This document shows, piece after piece, positions 32,301 through 47,100 of a stretch of DNA of 64,000 nt. Made by a program: the position numbers and the translations under genes. Position 1 is the stretch's first letter; each line of letters starts with the position of its first letter. Origin of the DNA: Epinephelus fuscoguttatus (Eukaryota; Chordata; Actinopteri; Perciformes; Serranidae); the NCBI RefSeq assembly GCF_011397635.1, contig NC_064772.1:16817035-16881034 (forward strand), read 5' to 3'. The notes below the pieces were generated by a model. It did no database searches. It saw only the letters and a program-made list of their open reading frames with translations, and had not been told where the DNA came from.

Positions 32301-35139
32301 GTCAAGAGAGTGTAAATGGTCAGAGCTCAAGGGACAGTGACCCAGATAGGTACAGGAAAAATGAGGGCAGTTGCCCAGTCAGCCTTCTTGCCCCCGCCTC
32401 CTTATCAGGTTCTTGTTATCTCATACCCTGAGCTCCCACCCCCAGCTCTCAGAGTGCTGCACATACTGTCGCCATAGACAAACTGTCTGACCTAAAATCC
32501 AAAATAATTTTTCTTCCATTACTCCACTTGTCATCCTTTGCCTAAATTACTCTTGAAAAAGCACATACAGAGATAATTGTATGACTGTAGATTCTAACGA
32601 TAAGATATAACGCATAAAGATACGCAAGTGCTAAATGAGTTGCTTGCACTACAGTGTCAGAACCCATCAGCTATCATCAGACGACAATAAGCTTTTGTAG
32701 CAATGACCAATATTTTTAGGGTGTAGCAACCCTTTCTCATACCTAATGTCACAATAGGTTGATTTCCACTGGCTTCCAAAACTACATATATCTGTTCCCA
32801 AAATGACATAACATAATGGTTATAGTTTTGAACACATCTAACACATTATAAAATGGTTGCTATTACGCTATAAAACTTTGTGGTAACGCTTGAACAAAAC
32901 ATCATGAATTGGTTTAGTACATTAAATGTAACATGATGTATGTGATGTAACAGACGTCACCAAAGTAACGTCTCTTACATTACTACTGTAGTATGCTAGA
33001 CATACTTACATACTGCACTACATTGTCATTAGAAGAAGTCATTGTTGACTTTAGGGCACAAACACTGGTCTCCTGGGTGAAAGTCCTGTACTTGTTTGAC
33101 CCAACCACTACCCATCACACCACACACATTATAGGAACTTCTTAGATCCTTATTACACATTACACTGACATTTTGGAGGCATGTATAGCTGCAGGCACAT
33201 TCCATTTGTTGCGTACACAACACGCACTTACAAACTGCGCCCACCGCTGGTACAAGATAAACCCTCTAACGCATTGGTTATTTGATCCCTGCTACAATAT
33301 GACATTGTCGTGGACAATGATAATAATTAATTTGTCATGAAGATGTTATTCACAATGTAAGTAACGAGATGTAACCTTTACCATTACCCTCAGCCTAACC
33401 TCAATCGCTTCCCTTTTAAGTCATCATAATTAGCTAAATGCTAACTTAGCATTTTCTTTAGTGTTTCCACTTCCAGGCTGAGGGATGAAGGGGGCTGATC
33501 ATGGACTGATGTGTAGGTATGGTGGGCGAGTCATGTAGCTACTAGGTGGGTCACATAGCTTCTCCAGCCACAGTTACACATCCTCGACTTTTTGTCCCTT
33601 TTTATACTACATCATCTCACTTCCTCCTTTGCTTCCATAATTATTCCTATGGCCACTAGAAGGCACCATCTTCCAATAAACATAAATATGGATCGTAATA
33701 ATGTCTGTTTTTTCAGTGAGAGCAGATTGGATGTAGCGTGTGTTATACTGGGGCTAAGACTTCCTTTTCTATGTACCGCTCATTGTTTACACTTCAATTA
33801 GCAACTTGAGACAGGTCCAGACAGCATTTTGGCTAATCTCTATAAACAGATAAATTAGAAAAACACGAAACATACATTTTCATCAGATGATAGCTGATGG
33901 TTTCCGAGATTGTATTTTAGCCAGTGAGTTCTGCATCTTCTGCTCTCCACACGTTACCACTGTTTACCTGCAGGCAGCTAAGGCCCACTTGAATGTGATT
34001 TGTCAGTTCTGCTAAAACTAGTAACGGGAACCAGAACGCTTTTGATACCAACAATTTGTACCATTGCCTACAGATTCTGTATACACGTGCAGATATCTTT
34101 TTTAGAAAGATTATTTGGGCTATCACTTGTAATCTATGAAGGTTTACAGAGAATTAGATACAGCATTGGAGGCAGGGCTCCGTTCATTCCTCCATTCATT
34201 GTGCAGCTCTTCAGACTTATGATTGCACCAAGTGGATCAAATGCTGATAGTGAAACAACTAATTTTGCAGGATTTCCACGTCTCTTTCATTGTAAGTTTA
34301 TGGGAAACGGTCTGTTTGTCTGTTTGGCCACTACAAAAACTGGTTTCAAAACTCGGCTCACTTCCTGGGGGCCTGGTGTTTTTGTCAGATTTTTGGCTTT
34401 GGTATGTGTTACCATCATGTTAGATTGTATTGAAAATGTAGTTTGGGCCTTAATGATTGAACATTTACATCAGTGGTGCTCATATTGTCCTTTATATGAG
34501 ATGCCCCTCGTTGACTGTGAAAATTGAATTGTTGTGGAGTTGAAAAATAATCAAAACTAAACCACCCAAACTACTTTCCCACTGAACTTTCATCTACAAC
34601 TCATCTACCCTGATCTTGACTTTATCCCCACATGTTGATGTCATGTTATCAGTTGCACTGTCTGTCTGGCTGAATGCCAGGCTGATGGTCTTCTATATGT
34701 CCCAGACTTAAAGTGTCTTCACATTCTGGGCTGGAGGCGAGCAGACTGAGCCCTGTACCCAAGAGAGCCAAGCCAACTTACTTGGCTGTGGATAAAGAGA
34801 ACCAAATCATCGGCTATGTAGTACCTATCTTCAGGGGCAGGTAATAAACTCTTCACTGTGTAAAACTGGAACTCCAACAATGATTTGCAACATAAGTTAT
34901 TTTGGTTTTAATGGTATGCCTTACTCCCCACATCCATCCCTGGCTCTGCTCTGTGAACTACTAGTGAAGATTTTGCGACAGGACTTTCGAAAACAGAGCA
35001 ACCAAGGGTGAGGGACACTGCTGCATACATGGCCCGCAGGGATTTGTTCACCAGCGGCCTGGAGATGGAGAGGTCAGAGCAGATCACCAGGAGGGAGGCC
35101 ATGCGCGAATCTGCCAACCGCATCTCTATGAACAAAAGG
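29376..35139 (+). CDS. MYOM1: MYOM1 segment: unique N-terminal domain (My1), 3 exons
   Basis: Exons are 29376-29527, 34706-34840 and 34965-35139, residues 1-154. The start is MSGSIPFYQKHHRHYD, which parallels the mammalian MSLPFYQRCHQHYD start as I recall it. Exon 2 encodes RLSPVPKRAKPTYLAVDKEN and GYVVPIFRGR; exon 3 encodes RVRDTAAYMARRDLF. In mammals this region binds myosin. It is shorter than the human N-terminus: the long KQSTAS-type repeats of human MYOM1 are not seen. An additional small exon in the 5.2-kb intron between exons 1 and 2 cannot be excluded, though phase 2 to phase 2 joins cleanly without one. Confidence 0.85.
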
Positions 35140-38100
35140 GTCAGTGGGGGAATTCTACATGTAGCTGTTTTGAGGTCATACAAGAAGCCATAGACTTTTA
35201 CAACATGAATAAATCTTTATAATTTTTACATAACAGAACACTAGTGGCATAATTGTGACACTCCTCCATGACATCGTTGATTGGCTTTTCATACCCATGA
35301 GATCACTGTGGACAGTTTTCCACCATGACATCTCAGATTAGCTTCTCCTTCTTGTGACATCATTTTAGATGACTCTGTTTCATATGCTGCCTTCAAATGG
35401 AACTCGTAAGATTGTGATTACAACGTGGGAAGTCATAATCACAAGAACATTGCTGCAAGGAAACAGCAACATGGATGTCTGTTGGTGTCTAGGGTGAAAG
35501 ATTAACAATTTGGCGAGCTAGCGAGCAGTAATGTAATGCAGGAAAAGCAAAGGCATAATGCATTTATGTATAAATACAACAGGATACAGTGTTGGAGGTG
35601 GAAAGTTGCTCAGTGGTGCATGAAGCCACAAACGTCCAACTGCTGTGCAAAAAATTGCCTGGATGATCGGCACTGCTTCCACACCACTGGACCCGCAGGG
35701 CTCACTAAAAACTGACGCCACACGAGCAGGCTACTTGAGGTTTAGCACTCTGGTAACTTGAATGGGGATAAAATTATTTAATTGTGCTGCTCTTCCGGAC
35801 TTTCCAAATGGATCAAATTCCGACAGTAAAATGAGTCAGTCGTGGGGGTTGTGACACTCAAAAAATGTATCCATTGATTTTCAGCCATCTCTTTCCCAAT
35901 GTAAGTCTATGGAAAAAAGTCTCTTTGGCCCAAGGCATCATGTGATGGACCCACAAGTTGTAATTCCACTGTCCACTGACCACAACAAAAATTGGCCTCC
36001 GAGCCTGGCACACTTCCTCGGTGCCAGACATAATGACAGAGGAAAACATTTTTCTCAGACACCTTAAAAAATTATAAAGAAAAACTCTGTACAACTGAAA
36101 TTACAATATATAAATTAACCATCCACCAAAAATGATCTTCCATGGCCTCTGCCATTTCTAAAAACGTAAATACATCACAACTCATGAGCTTCCAGAAAAT
36201 TTCCACTTCCCAGGTAGTAAATACCACAACAGTGGCGCATGGACTCTTCTTGTTAACATATAAAAAAACGACCCATTTGAAGGCAGCGACAACATTGTAG
36301 ATTGTCATTTGTTAAGGGTGACATCAGTTGACCACTTCATTTCATGACATCAGAAGTTGTTTTTTGTACTTGTGACATAAAAGCAGGCAATCTTGGCAGA
36401 CTGTGTCTGCAATGAATCACTATTCCCTACTCTGGATTTCCGTACACAGATGAATCCGTTGAGGTTCCAAATTAGTGGTAACCCACTCATATAAATGTGA
36501 ATTCGCACACTTACCACAGTAGTGGGCTTGAGCAATTTAAGTGTTTACTTTCCTCCAACCCACAATTGTCACAATGGCAATATGTGGCAGCTGACATTAG
36601 CCTACATTAGCTCAGCAAACACGATTATATTGGCTTCCAAACAACAATAAACAACAAACAATCCTGCAAAAGCCAGCTAAATCGCTAACTATTTAACATC
36701 CACGTGCCTACAAGATGATTCCTTAGTGAGCTGTATTTAATATTAATTAATCTTCTGCTTCAGCTTGGAGTTTTACCCCTGCGTACTCTGTGACCATCAC
36801 TGCTACCTATTTGTTGGTTGCTGGGTGACAGATATTCACAATGCATTGGGGTATAGTTTTGATATTGAAGTGAGCATAAAGATTTACCTTATGTTACAGT
36901 GCATTGTGGGAAACAATAGTGCCCTCGAAAGTATTTAAATCACAATTCAGACACTGTGGGAAAAAAATGGCTGACCATGTATAGCACCCTACAACATAAA
37001 TAGTGATTCATTCTGGACACAAGTTACACAATCACCTGTGACAGTAGACCAGTTTCATGACATCACAGACTGCCTTTTGTTATTTGTGACATCACACTGA
37101 AAAAAACCCCAACATAATTTCAAGTTAATATTAAGTGACACAACACGTGTTAATTACGGAGAATTAATTCCAGTACTGCTTAGGAACACCAAGTGCCTGT
37201 GGTTAAGTGGCTGTGACTACACCTCCTTACACAAGGAAGTTTTTAATGTCCTCTGGTGATTATGTGAAGTAGTACCCGGCCATTCACTGAGCATCATAAA
37301 AGCTACAGTGACCCCCTCACTGTTTTTATCTGTCTCCACTCTGCCAGAGAGCCTCGCTACTGGGTGACAAATTCCCCAGGAGATCGGGTTTCTTGAGACA
37401 CAGGGAAGCAGTGTCCCAGTGGTGTTGTCATATAAGTGTTGAGTTACTGGATGCACAAGTAGACGGGGCCTCAACACTCCTAGCTATTCATAGGACATAA
37501 TGAACAACATACATCACACTCATGACACTTTTTTAAAAAACGTGACACGTGTCACATTTAAAATAGTAAACATCTTGCATGTGTAAAAACAATATGTTGG
37601 GACCTTGCTCAATTTGTGAATGTAAAAGCTTTGATTGTGCTTCAGCTATGCATTTTGATTTTCTGGTGAAATTATGTTTTAAGTTGATTGTTGGCAAAGG
37701 TACAATTGTCCTGAGTGATTTAATGCTGCAGGACTGTTCTGTTTGTAGATCCATGAACACGGGGAACACTTTAAGCGCATGAACGAAGACAGCCTGATGC
37801 ACTCCCCAGAGTTTGTGATTAAACCACGCTCCCACACCGTGTGGGAGAAGCAGTGTGTGCGCCTGCACTGCACTGTCAGCGGCTGGCCCGACCCTCGGGT
37901 CGTCTGGTAGGTCACGGGCATACATCACCTTAAACATAACCTCAAATCTGTCCTTTCTGTCCCCTCAACATTCATTCATGCGTTCATTTACACTCTTTCT
38001 AGTTTCAATGGCTTAATTATTCTGTTTCATCCTTTTCAAGTTCTTTCTGTTTCCTCTGGTCTGTCTTCTGTCGTGTTTTCTGCCTCCTACAACAAGGTAC

Positions 38101-41100
38101 AAAAACAATGTGCCAATTGACCCACATGCCAATGCTGGCAAGTATAAACTTGAGAGCAGATACAACGTGCACTCACTGGAGATCAACAGGTAGGTGTAGC
38201 CTCTCCTATCCGCAGTTCTTAAAATAAATTCCTCTGAAACATCCACTGAACCAACGTTAGTATCCATAACATGCTGCATTTTATAAAATCCAGAAGAAAC
38301 ATTTGCAGAAGATCCTGGAATCTGCATACAACTTAGCCTGTATAGACTTCTTGTGTTGAAAATAAGACTTCCAAGTCATTTTATACCCATAAGTCAAAGT
38401 TTTTTTATGCAACTTTCATAGGAATAGATGGGGCCACGCCTCTAATGCTATATCCAGTTCTATTTATACATCTATGGCTGTCTGCCATCTTTAGCACCTA
38501 GTGTAGCTAGCCACCAAGGCCTTGTTCAGACTGCCGGTTCAGAGTGAAGGAAGTGCTGAGCAAAATCCGTACTGCTATTAGCAAAGTGCTGTGGAGGACA
38601 ACATGTCGAACAACAGTCCATGCACAAACATGCAGGAGTTTTGCACCTTGACTTGAAGGAGCGATTGTTTGGAGGGTGAAATGATGGACCTTCATTTCTC
38701 ATGCTTCTACGCTAGAAAGCTGCGTCACTAGCTTCATAGTTACCGACGCCTATGCCATTACCACAGCAAACCATGCAGATAGGCTTGTGACACACAAATC
38801 TAATCTGATCTCTTGAAAATAACAGTGGGGACAGTCTATATTAAACATCTGATTTGAGAAACAAATCGGATTTGCCTGCAGTCTGAACGCAGCCTTAAGG
38901 CCCAGACACACCAAACAGACATCAGTGAACTAGTGGCTTCAAAGGCCAACTGCTGCTTCACCTTGCTTTGCTTGTGTCTGAGACAAAAAGTTGTACCTGA
39001 ACACACCGCAAAGATGTCAGCCAGTGGCCAACTAGCACATGAATTCTGCACTTGGTGTGTCGGGTCCTTAGTTATGATGGCCAGGGTCAGATAGGTAACA
39101 TTTATGTTACTGACCCCGAGTTCAAACACAGGAATTGAAAACATTCTTTTGTTTACATGAAAAGAAAAGAAAAAGATTTTAATATAAAAATATAAAAATA
39201 TTTTTATACATACACCTCAAGAACACAATTTGAAAATGTATTTTTCAATTAATTGTGTCTTTCAACTAATTTTCCAATTGAACAACGTCCACACTGGAAT
39301 TAGTGAATTTAGTCATTAATTTGAAATGTTTCAAATATAACCAGTCAAAGATTTTTTTCTACTCATAATGCACCTTACTGTAGTATTCCAGTCATGATTG
39401 TGCACAGTGGAAAGAACCAAGGCGTCAGTCTTTATGTGTGGCATGGCTATGTTGATATATGCCTTTGTCCCTGCCTAACTTCCCCAAACAGGCTGACACT
39501 GTTGGACCGTGAGCCGGAGGAGAGCCACAGTATTTCCCAGGCTGATACAGATAACAAAGAGCATGTCTAAACATAGCTAAGACCATATAACCATTTCAAC
39601 ACGCAGCCAAAACTCACAAGAAGGAACATTTGAGATATCTGCATCACATTTTAGTAGAATATGTTGGCTGTATTCAACAGATACTTTCCTGCACAGAGAC
39701 CCACACCACCTGGTGCTCATGACATCACCACTGGTGTCTATTTATTGCCAGAGTATTCCTGGCCAGGAGTTATGGAACGCTTTACAGTCAGGCCCCACAT
39801 AGTTAGTATTATTTACATGGTTGAGAGGGCTGAGGTTGAGGTGGGGGAAGGGCACTGTACACATGAATCCTTAAGAGAGAGAATGTGCGTATCATGGACG
39901 TTGATCATCTGATGCTCTCCTCTTTCAGATGTGATTTTGATGACACGGCGCAGTATCGCGCCTCTGCCATGAACTCCCAGGGAGAGCTGTCTGCATTTGC
40001 CTCCGTCGTTGTTAAGAGTAGGTTTCACCAAGTCTTAAAACCATCACAGCCCATGAAGCTCCCTACAAAAACAAGCTCTCAAAACTGTTTCTCAAGTTCA
40101 GATTATTATTCTGAATCACTGAACATCAGTGTGCAGTTTCAAATGTAGCTTTAAAGGTTTTCTTGCTACCTAAATGTAATTTAAGTTCTAAATACCACTG
40201 TCTTATGTACATGTAAACATGGCACATGTAAAGTTGTACGTGATTTCTCTCATGATTTTGACATTTTGTAAGTATAACACTGTGTATGTGCTACTGTTCT
40301 CCAAAGGGTTCAAAGGGGAAGTTGATGAGTTCTTGCCAAGACCCAGACGTAAGTGTGAATGTGCATTTGTTTTTATGTTTTTATTTCTTACTGTTTGCTG
40401 AATTGTGGAATTAAAGCTGCATTCATTTATTTATGGCCACCAGGGGGCAGAAGAACAAGCTGAAAGACACAGCCATGACACATTTTACAGCTAATTAAGT
40501 TGTTTTGTGTTTGCAAACAGCTGCTTATTTACATATCCAGCAGATGCTAAGCAACATTAGCATTCATTTGAAGTTATGTAGGTCAATATAGCCACCTGAT
40601 GAATCTAAGGCCCTGTCTACATGTATACAGATAATTGTTATTTTTTCCCCTCGTTTCTGGCGGACTTTTTTAACAACTGGCTGCAGTAGATGCCTCTATT
40701 TGTTTGGGAAGTGGTGCAGCAATACTAAGTTTAAGTGTAAAGCAGTCATTAGTCCAAGCAGTGCTGACAAAATGTTAGCTGGTAGCCTGCCATTGCTATT
40801 ACTGTATCTGGAGCATGTGCATTTCACAAAGCTATAATGGGAACCCGTGAATTTAGGAGATGATGTTATAGTTTCCTTACAACCCTCCGTTTTACATGTC
40901 CACATGGATACAAAGTAAAAATTTGAAAAATCTGCATCTTAGAGAGGGTTTTTAAAAATCTGTTTTACTAAAACCTCATTTGCGTGTTGACAAGAGGCCA
41001 AAACATAGAGGAAAACATCTTTTTAGAAAATAAGTGTATATCTGTAGACAGAGCCTAAGTTATGAATTTGCTTTCCTCACAGTTCTGTTTTGTTCTCCAC

Positions 41101-44100
41101 CAACTCTTTAGAAAAATATCTGGGTCTCTGGCTGCAAAATGTTTAATTTTCTCCACCAGCTAGTTGCTACCTTTGCCTGTCTGCTGTTTGGCGCTGTGCA
41201 TGCACTATTAAGCTGCTTTATTAGAGACTATTTGCTAAAAACATCTGCCCTCTGCTGCTGCAAGCCAAAACAATGGGCTAAAAGAGGCTAAAAAGTTAAA
41301 CATTTGTGTAACAATGAAAATAACAGTAATAGTGAACAACTGACAGATTTCACAAGTCATGTTGTCACTTGATTCGGTGTTAAAGTAATGCAGCTTTAAC
41401 ATTATCATTACGCATTCATTGACCATTCTGTATAAATAATTACACATCATTAACATTACTCATGCTGGGTAATGGCTAACTGCTCATACCTGACTGACCT
41501 GCAGTGATGGGTGGGCTGTGGTGGGTTGGGGGCTGTGTGGACGGGTGGGTGCTACTGCACTAACAGCTTTTCTGTTTCCTTGATGCTGCGGCGGCAATGC
41601 AGGGGCCAGTACTGAAGGTAACAGGGTCACAGGGATCTGGTTTGGTGAACTTGATGTTTCCACTGACTACGTGTCCATGCATGACCACTAGTGTCTGTGT
41701 AGATCTTTAGAGTTCACAGATTTCTCCTGAAGTAGTTAATCTGGAAAAATCTACAGATTTTTCAGCATTTACGGGTTGAGATTACAATGTCGCAAGTACA
41801 CAACGTTGTCATCGTATGTTCTCATTAAGTAGAAGGAATGTGCTGCTGTGAGAAGATTCATTTTCATTGAATAAGTGTACATTTTATTGCTATAATTGAT
41901 AGAGCCTTGGAAGTAGAATATGTTGGTTAATGTATAAACGATCACAGTGAAGATCTTAATTGTATTTTCAACTAATTTAGCAACTGAAATCACTGGATTG
42001 TATGTGTTTGTCACATTCTGTTGTGCTTCACTGTTTCATGCATGATAACAGGTTGCCATATTTTCCTTCAATTCTTTGTGTGAGCACCGTACTGTGGTTT
42101 CAGAGTCACTCTTTGGTCTGTATTTGTTTGTTGTCCTTTCTTCTCACACATATGTCTGTTGCCCCAGTCTTCACCTTCTTCTGTCTGTCTGTCCGTCTGA
42201 TCTGGCCTATTGTTTGTGTTTCTGCAGATATGTTTATTAATGTGATGCTCTGTCTCTTTCACAGTGCAATGTTCTGTTCTTCCACTTGATTTGAATACAG
42301 TAGTCTGAGCTCTGACTCAGCTGTCTTATGCTTTGTCTGTAGATGGCCCAGTCTGTGAGTATGGCATCACCTTCGAGACTCACATTGTTGATAAGTTTGG
42401 TGTGTCATTTGGAAGAGAGGGTGAGACCATGAGTCTGGGATGTACAGTCATCATTTACCCGGCCCTGCATCGCTACCAGCCAGAGATCCAGTGGTACAGA
42501 GATGGTAAGCAGATGAATCGGCATAAGGGCCCATTTCAGGTTCATATGTTGTGTGTTGTGAATTGTGTGTTATTGGATCATAAACACTGATGCACTGATG
42601 TGTACATCAATTTAATGTTGCAGCTGGTGATCGCCAGAGGACTCAAAATACAATATTTTCGCGATACTTAGGTCCCGTATATTATCGCAATATGCTGAGT
42701 AATGCAATACAATATAGTGCGATATATTACCTTCTTTCTCAACTGCAAATTATTTCCCCAAAGGAAAACTTTATTTGATATTGATTTTTTTTAGTTGGGA
42801 CTTGTTTTATGAGGCTAAAATACGTTTTGCTGCTGCCACCATCAACAGCACAACTGCAGAACTATCCCTTTAACCCATAATACTCATAATTTATTTGTTG
42901 ATTATATTCTGTATAATTAATCAGAATCTGCAAAGTAATTAAAGGTATTAAATCCATGTGCTGGAGTGAAAACTACAAAGTTTATCTCTGAATTGTAGTG
43001 AAGTAGAAGTATGAGGTATCAGAAAATGGAAATATTTAAATAAAGTACCTCAAAATAGTACTTTTATTTTGATCTGAATACATCACATGCAAGACTTTGG
43101 ATGGGATAAATCTGAAAAGTATGACATGAGTATAGTTATTGTGTGTAAACTAAGATTTTTCTGTGCATGTCTCTGCGTGACATATTGTTTTATAAATAAG
43201 GAACATGTCAGTAAGACATAATACTGAGCCACTGTCCATCTTTCTCTCTAGACGTCCTGCTCACTCCTTCTAAATGGAACCACGTCCACTGGAGTGGAGA
43301 TCGAGCCACACTGACGCTCACACACCTCAACAAAGAGGACGAGGGGCTCTACACCCTACGTGTCACCACCAAGTCTGGATATGAAACCTACTCGGCCTAT
43401 GTCTTTGTCAGAGGTGGGTTCACCTTTCATAACTAGATAGATGACTAGGTAGATGACTCCCAGCTGCTCACTAGATGAGGGATCATAATCTGTAAAGATG
43501 GCTGCTCCTGTGTGTAAACTGTTTCACTGGGACATAACAGACCCAAATCAGCCATTCTTTGCCTGAATAACATCTTGATCTTGCTCTAATGTGTCCTCCA
43601 AGCCTGAGACTCCTTCAGAGGACTCAAAACAACAGTGGCAACCAAGATTACATGTTTCCCAGATGTTAGCATGTGGCTACATATAGTAGTGTAGGCTATG
43701 TAATGTAAACATTTGCAGCAGCTGCCTGGAGCAGATGACCATATAAAGAGATCCATCACCACCAGATGTCAGCTTGTCTCGAAAGCAGAAGAAAAATATT
43801 GGAAATATGAACACCCGGCATTGTAACATGATATATATAAGACAGGAAATGAGGAAAAGCATAATAGGTCCAAATCAAAGACTTTTAATTCTATAAAATG
43901 TTACCTATCTAAGATGTTTCCCTGAAGATATTTTCCCTGCCATTCTAGTCAGCACAAGATAAATGCAACCTGATTACCCATGGCTATGTTTTTCTCGAGT
44001 TCGTCATTAGATCAAGGTTGAAGTCATAAAAGCACGTCCTCTGGCACCTGATGAAAACTCCTCATCTAATAGTCAAAGTGCTTGAGTGAGTGACTGGTTT

Positions 44101-47100
44101 TAAATAGGATATCTCTAATAGAGACATCACCCAGTGCCAGCCCCGGGGCATCTGACTGTTTGAATACAGTGGAAACAAATGGTCAGTGAAGCTTGCTGCC
44201 TTCAGAGACAATCTGACCTTTGAGGCTTTGGCCTCTACACACATTGAGCATGAACATGCTGGAAAATAGACCCTGTTGTTGACTCTGTTACAGCTCAGGG
44301 TCGCCCACTAAAGAGGAGGCCAGGTAAACCACCATAACAAAACGCTATATGAGCCTGGATGTGGTCAGGCTATTTTCAGAGAGCTCAGCTGAGGAATGAG
44401 GTTGGCTGTGATACAGTAGATACTGAAAATATCTGCTTCAAGGAGAAACAATAGGCTGCCCAGTTTCCTTAATGCTCTTTGTGGTTCTCTATATGAGCGA
44501 ACACATTCTCTGGTTATGACTACCTCCTCTTTCTGTGTCTCTCAGTATACTGTTATAGCAGGCTGATATTGAAGGAATAATTCAACCCCGAAATTACCAT
44601 TTGTATACCAAGTTCTCATCCTTACATTATCCCTCTGTTGAACGAAGAATCCAAAAACAGTGAAAATTCTTGATGAATTGAAGTCATAGGAGTCCATGTT
44701 TAACAACTCTAAAACGATACCAAATTATGTGTTCACAAACTATCACACAACTCGTGCAGTATATTTTAAGTCTCATTTTATCAGTCATATGTTCTGTACT
44801 TCCCAAGCAGACAGCCCTTTCCAATAGGAAACTGATATAAAGGTGAAACTTACCTATGCTATCTTTAAAGCCAGACCCCGTTGACAAAAACAGTATTTTA
44901 ACTCCCGGAGTGCCGGACCTGCTGGTCGACAACTGCCTCAATCAGTTAGTTTGTTTGTGTTACTGTGTGACTTTGTTGTTATAAAAGGGTCAATGTGGAT
45001 TCACCAAAGTCATACAATAACACAAAAAAACCACAGATGGAAGGCAGTAGTAGTGATGGTTAAGTTTCACTTTCCCTTCAGTTCCCTGTTGGAAAGGGTT
45101 GTACAACTGGATAAATGAGACTTGAGTTATACTGCACAAGTTGTGTGAGTTCGTAAATGGATGTTATGATATGGTTTTAGTGTTGTTTAACATGGCCCCC
45201 AATGACTTCAATTTATCAAGAATTTTCGTTGTTTTTGGATTCTTCTTTTACAGTGAAGGCAAGTGAGAGAAATACATTTTCCCTCACAAATTCAATATAA
45301 CATGGAGTGAGTAACTGATATACAAATGGTCATTTAGACGGTTGAAGTATTCCTTTAAAAGAATTCTTCTTTAGTAATTTTTTTTCACCTGCTATATTTC
45401 AAAAAGTGTCATTTTGTTAATGGGTTATTATTGTATAATACAGGCTGCATATGTACACATGCACAGTTAACACTTGCTCTCACATAATGATGCAACTCTT
45501 AGGTGGCCTGGCTTTACCCCTAATGTTTCTTTAAGAGTCACCTCTCTTATCACCTTTCACTTCGGGCCAGTCATCTGCTAATTCTGTCCTCCTCCTGCTG
45601 ATTGCTATCAGCTTGTGTTTGACTCTGAGGACCAGGAACATTCCTGGCATCAAGCCCTGCAGCTACACATTTCACCACAGGGGACAGCTCACTTTGAAAC
45701 CACCAGCTACTTTAGAGTCAATTCATTATCACATCTTAGGTCAAAGGTAAATGAATATGAAACAGGCTTGTTAAAAGAGTGTGTAAGACAAAAAGAGAAT
45801 TTGCTTACTGACAGTCCTCATGCTGTTAATGTTTGTGTTAGATGCTGATGCTGAGGTGGAAGGAGCCCCCGGGGCCCCTCTGGATGTCCGCTGCCTGGAT
45901 GCCAACAAGGATTATATTATTGTCACCTGGAAGCAGCCAGCCATTGACAGGGGCAGCTCCATCCTGGGCTACTTTGTGGACAGGTCAGTCAAAATGTTGC
46001 TGTTCAAAATGTCCGCCAGACGTCTCACAGCAGTGGTCATCTGGATAAAAGAGTCAGGGGACATTCTTCTAAAACATCAGAGGAAAACAAGACAATGCAG
46101 AATTGACCGAAGAGCTCTTTAAATAAAAATAAAAGCAAGAGCATCACTGAGTGATATTTGAAATCATACAGCTTTACTGAACATATTTTCATCCCACAAT
46201 GGTCATTACTTTGAAACAGCTGGATAAAAAGCCAAGTTTAATGATAAATATTGTAATATGTGTACAGATGTGAGGTTGGAACCAACCACTGGATCCAGTG
46301 CAACGACACTCCAGTTAAGTTTGCCCGTTTCCCTGTCACCGGCCTGGTGGAGGGCCGCTCTTATATGTTCCGTGTGCGTGCCGTCAACAAGAGTGGCATG
46401 AGCCGCCCATCTAGAGTCTCTGAGCCGGTGGCTGCCATGGACCCAGCTGACCGTGCCCGCATGAGAGGTACTGTAGCCTTTGTTGCATGTCCAGTCAAAC
46501 ATAGCCTACCAGTGTCCTGTACATGTTTAAATAGCTTTATTAACTCAGAAATGTAACAGAGTAGAAAAAGAGATGGGGCAATGTATTTGTTGGCTCATAC
46601 ATTGATATTGGCTGAGAACATCTCCATAAAACAGTAATGTTTTAAGGGATTTTCCTCTACTCAGAAATGTAGTTTATGATTTGAAAATTGACCAATTAAA
46701 AACATGAATATTGTAGCAAAATATAGAAATGTTAAAATCTGAAATCACATCATACCTTTTCATGATCCTCTACTTGCTGTCAGGTACCTCTGCTCCCTGG
46801 ACCGGCCAGATCATTGTCACTGAGGAGGAGCCTGCAGGTAGGAAATCAGATTTATAATACCATCTGTTACACCAGTCACACCAGTGTACGACTCCCACTG
46901 ACATGAAGGTCATTTTCCTGCTGCACAGCTGATGTGTTCAGGAACCAGTGTTGTGCACGGTCACACTTAACAAGAGCTAGCTCAGAGTTCAGTTCACACA
47001 GATTACAATTAACTAGCTCATGTTCATAGTTCACAATTTGAATTTTGAACCAAGTTCACAATCACAAAACATGCACTGGTTTAAGTTTATGTCTTCCTTC

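Noticed and set aside
34000-34527. 175-codon plus-strand frame in the MYOM1 N-terminal intron
   Set aside because: It has no recognisable family similarity and is part of possible repeat DNA. It does not splice into MYOM1 in phase with the conserved flanking exons, though an unannotated small gene cannot be fully excluded.
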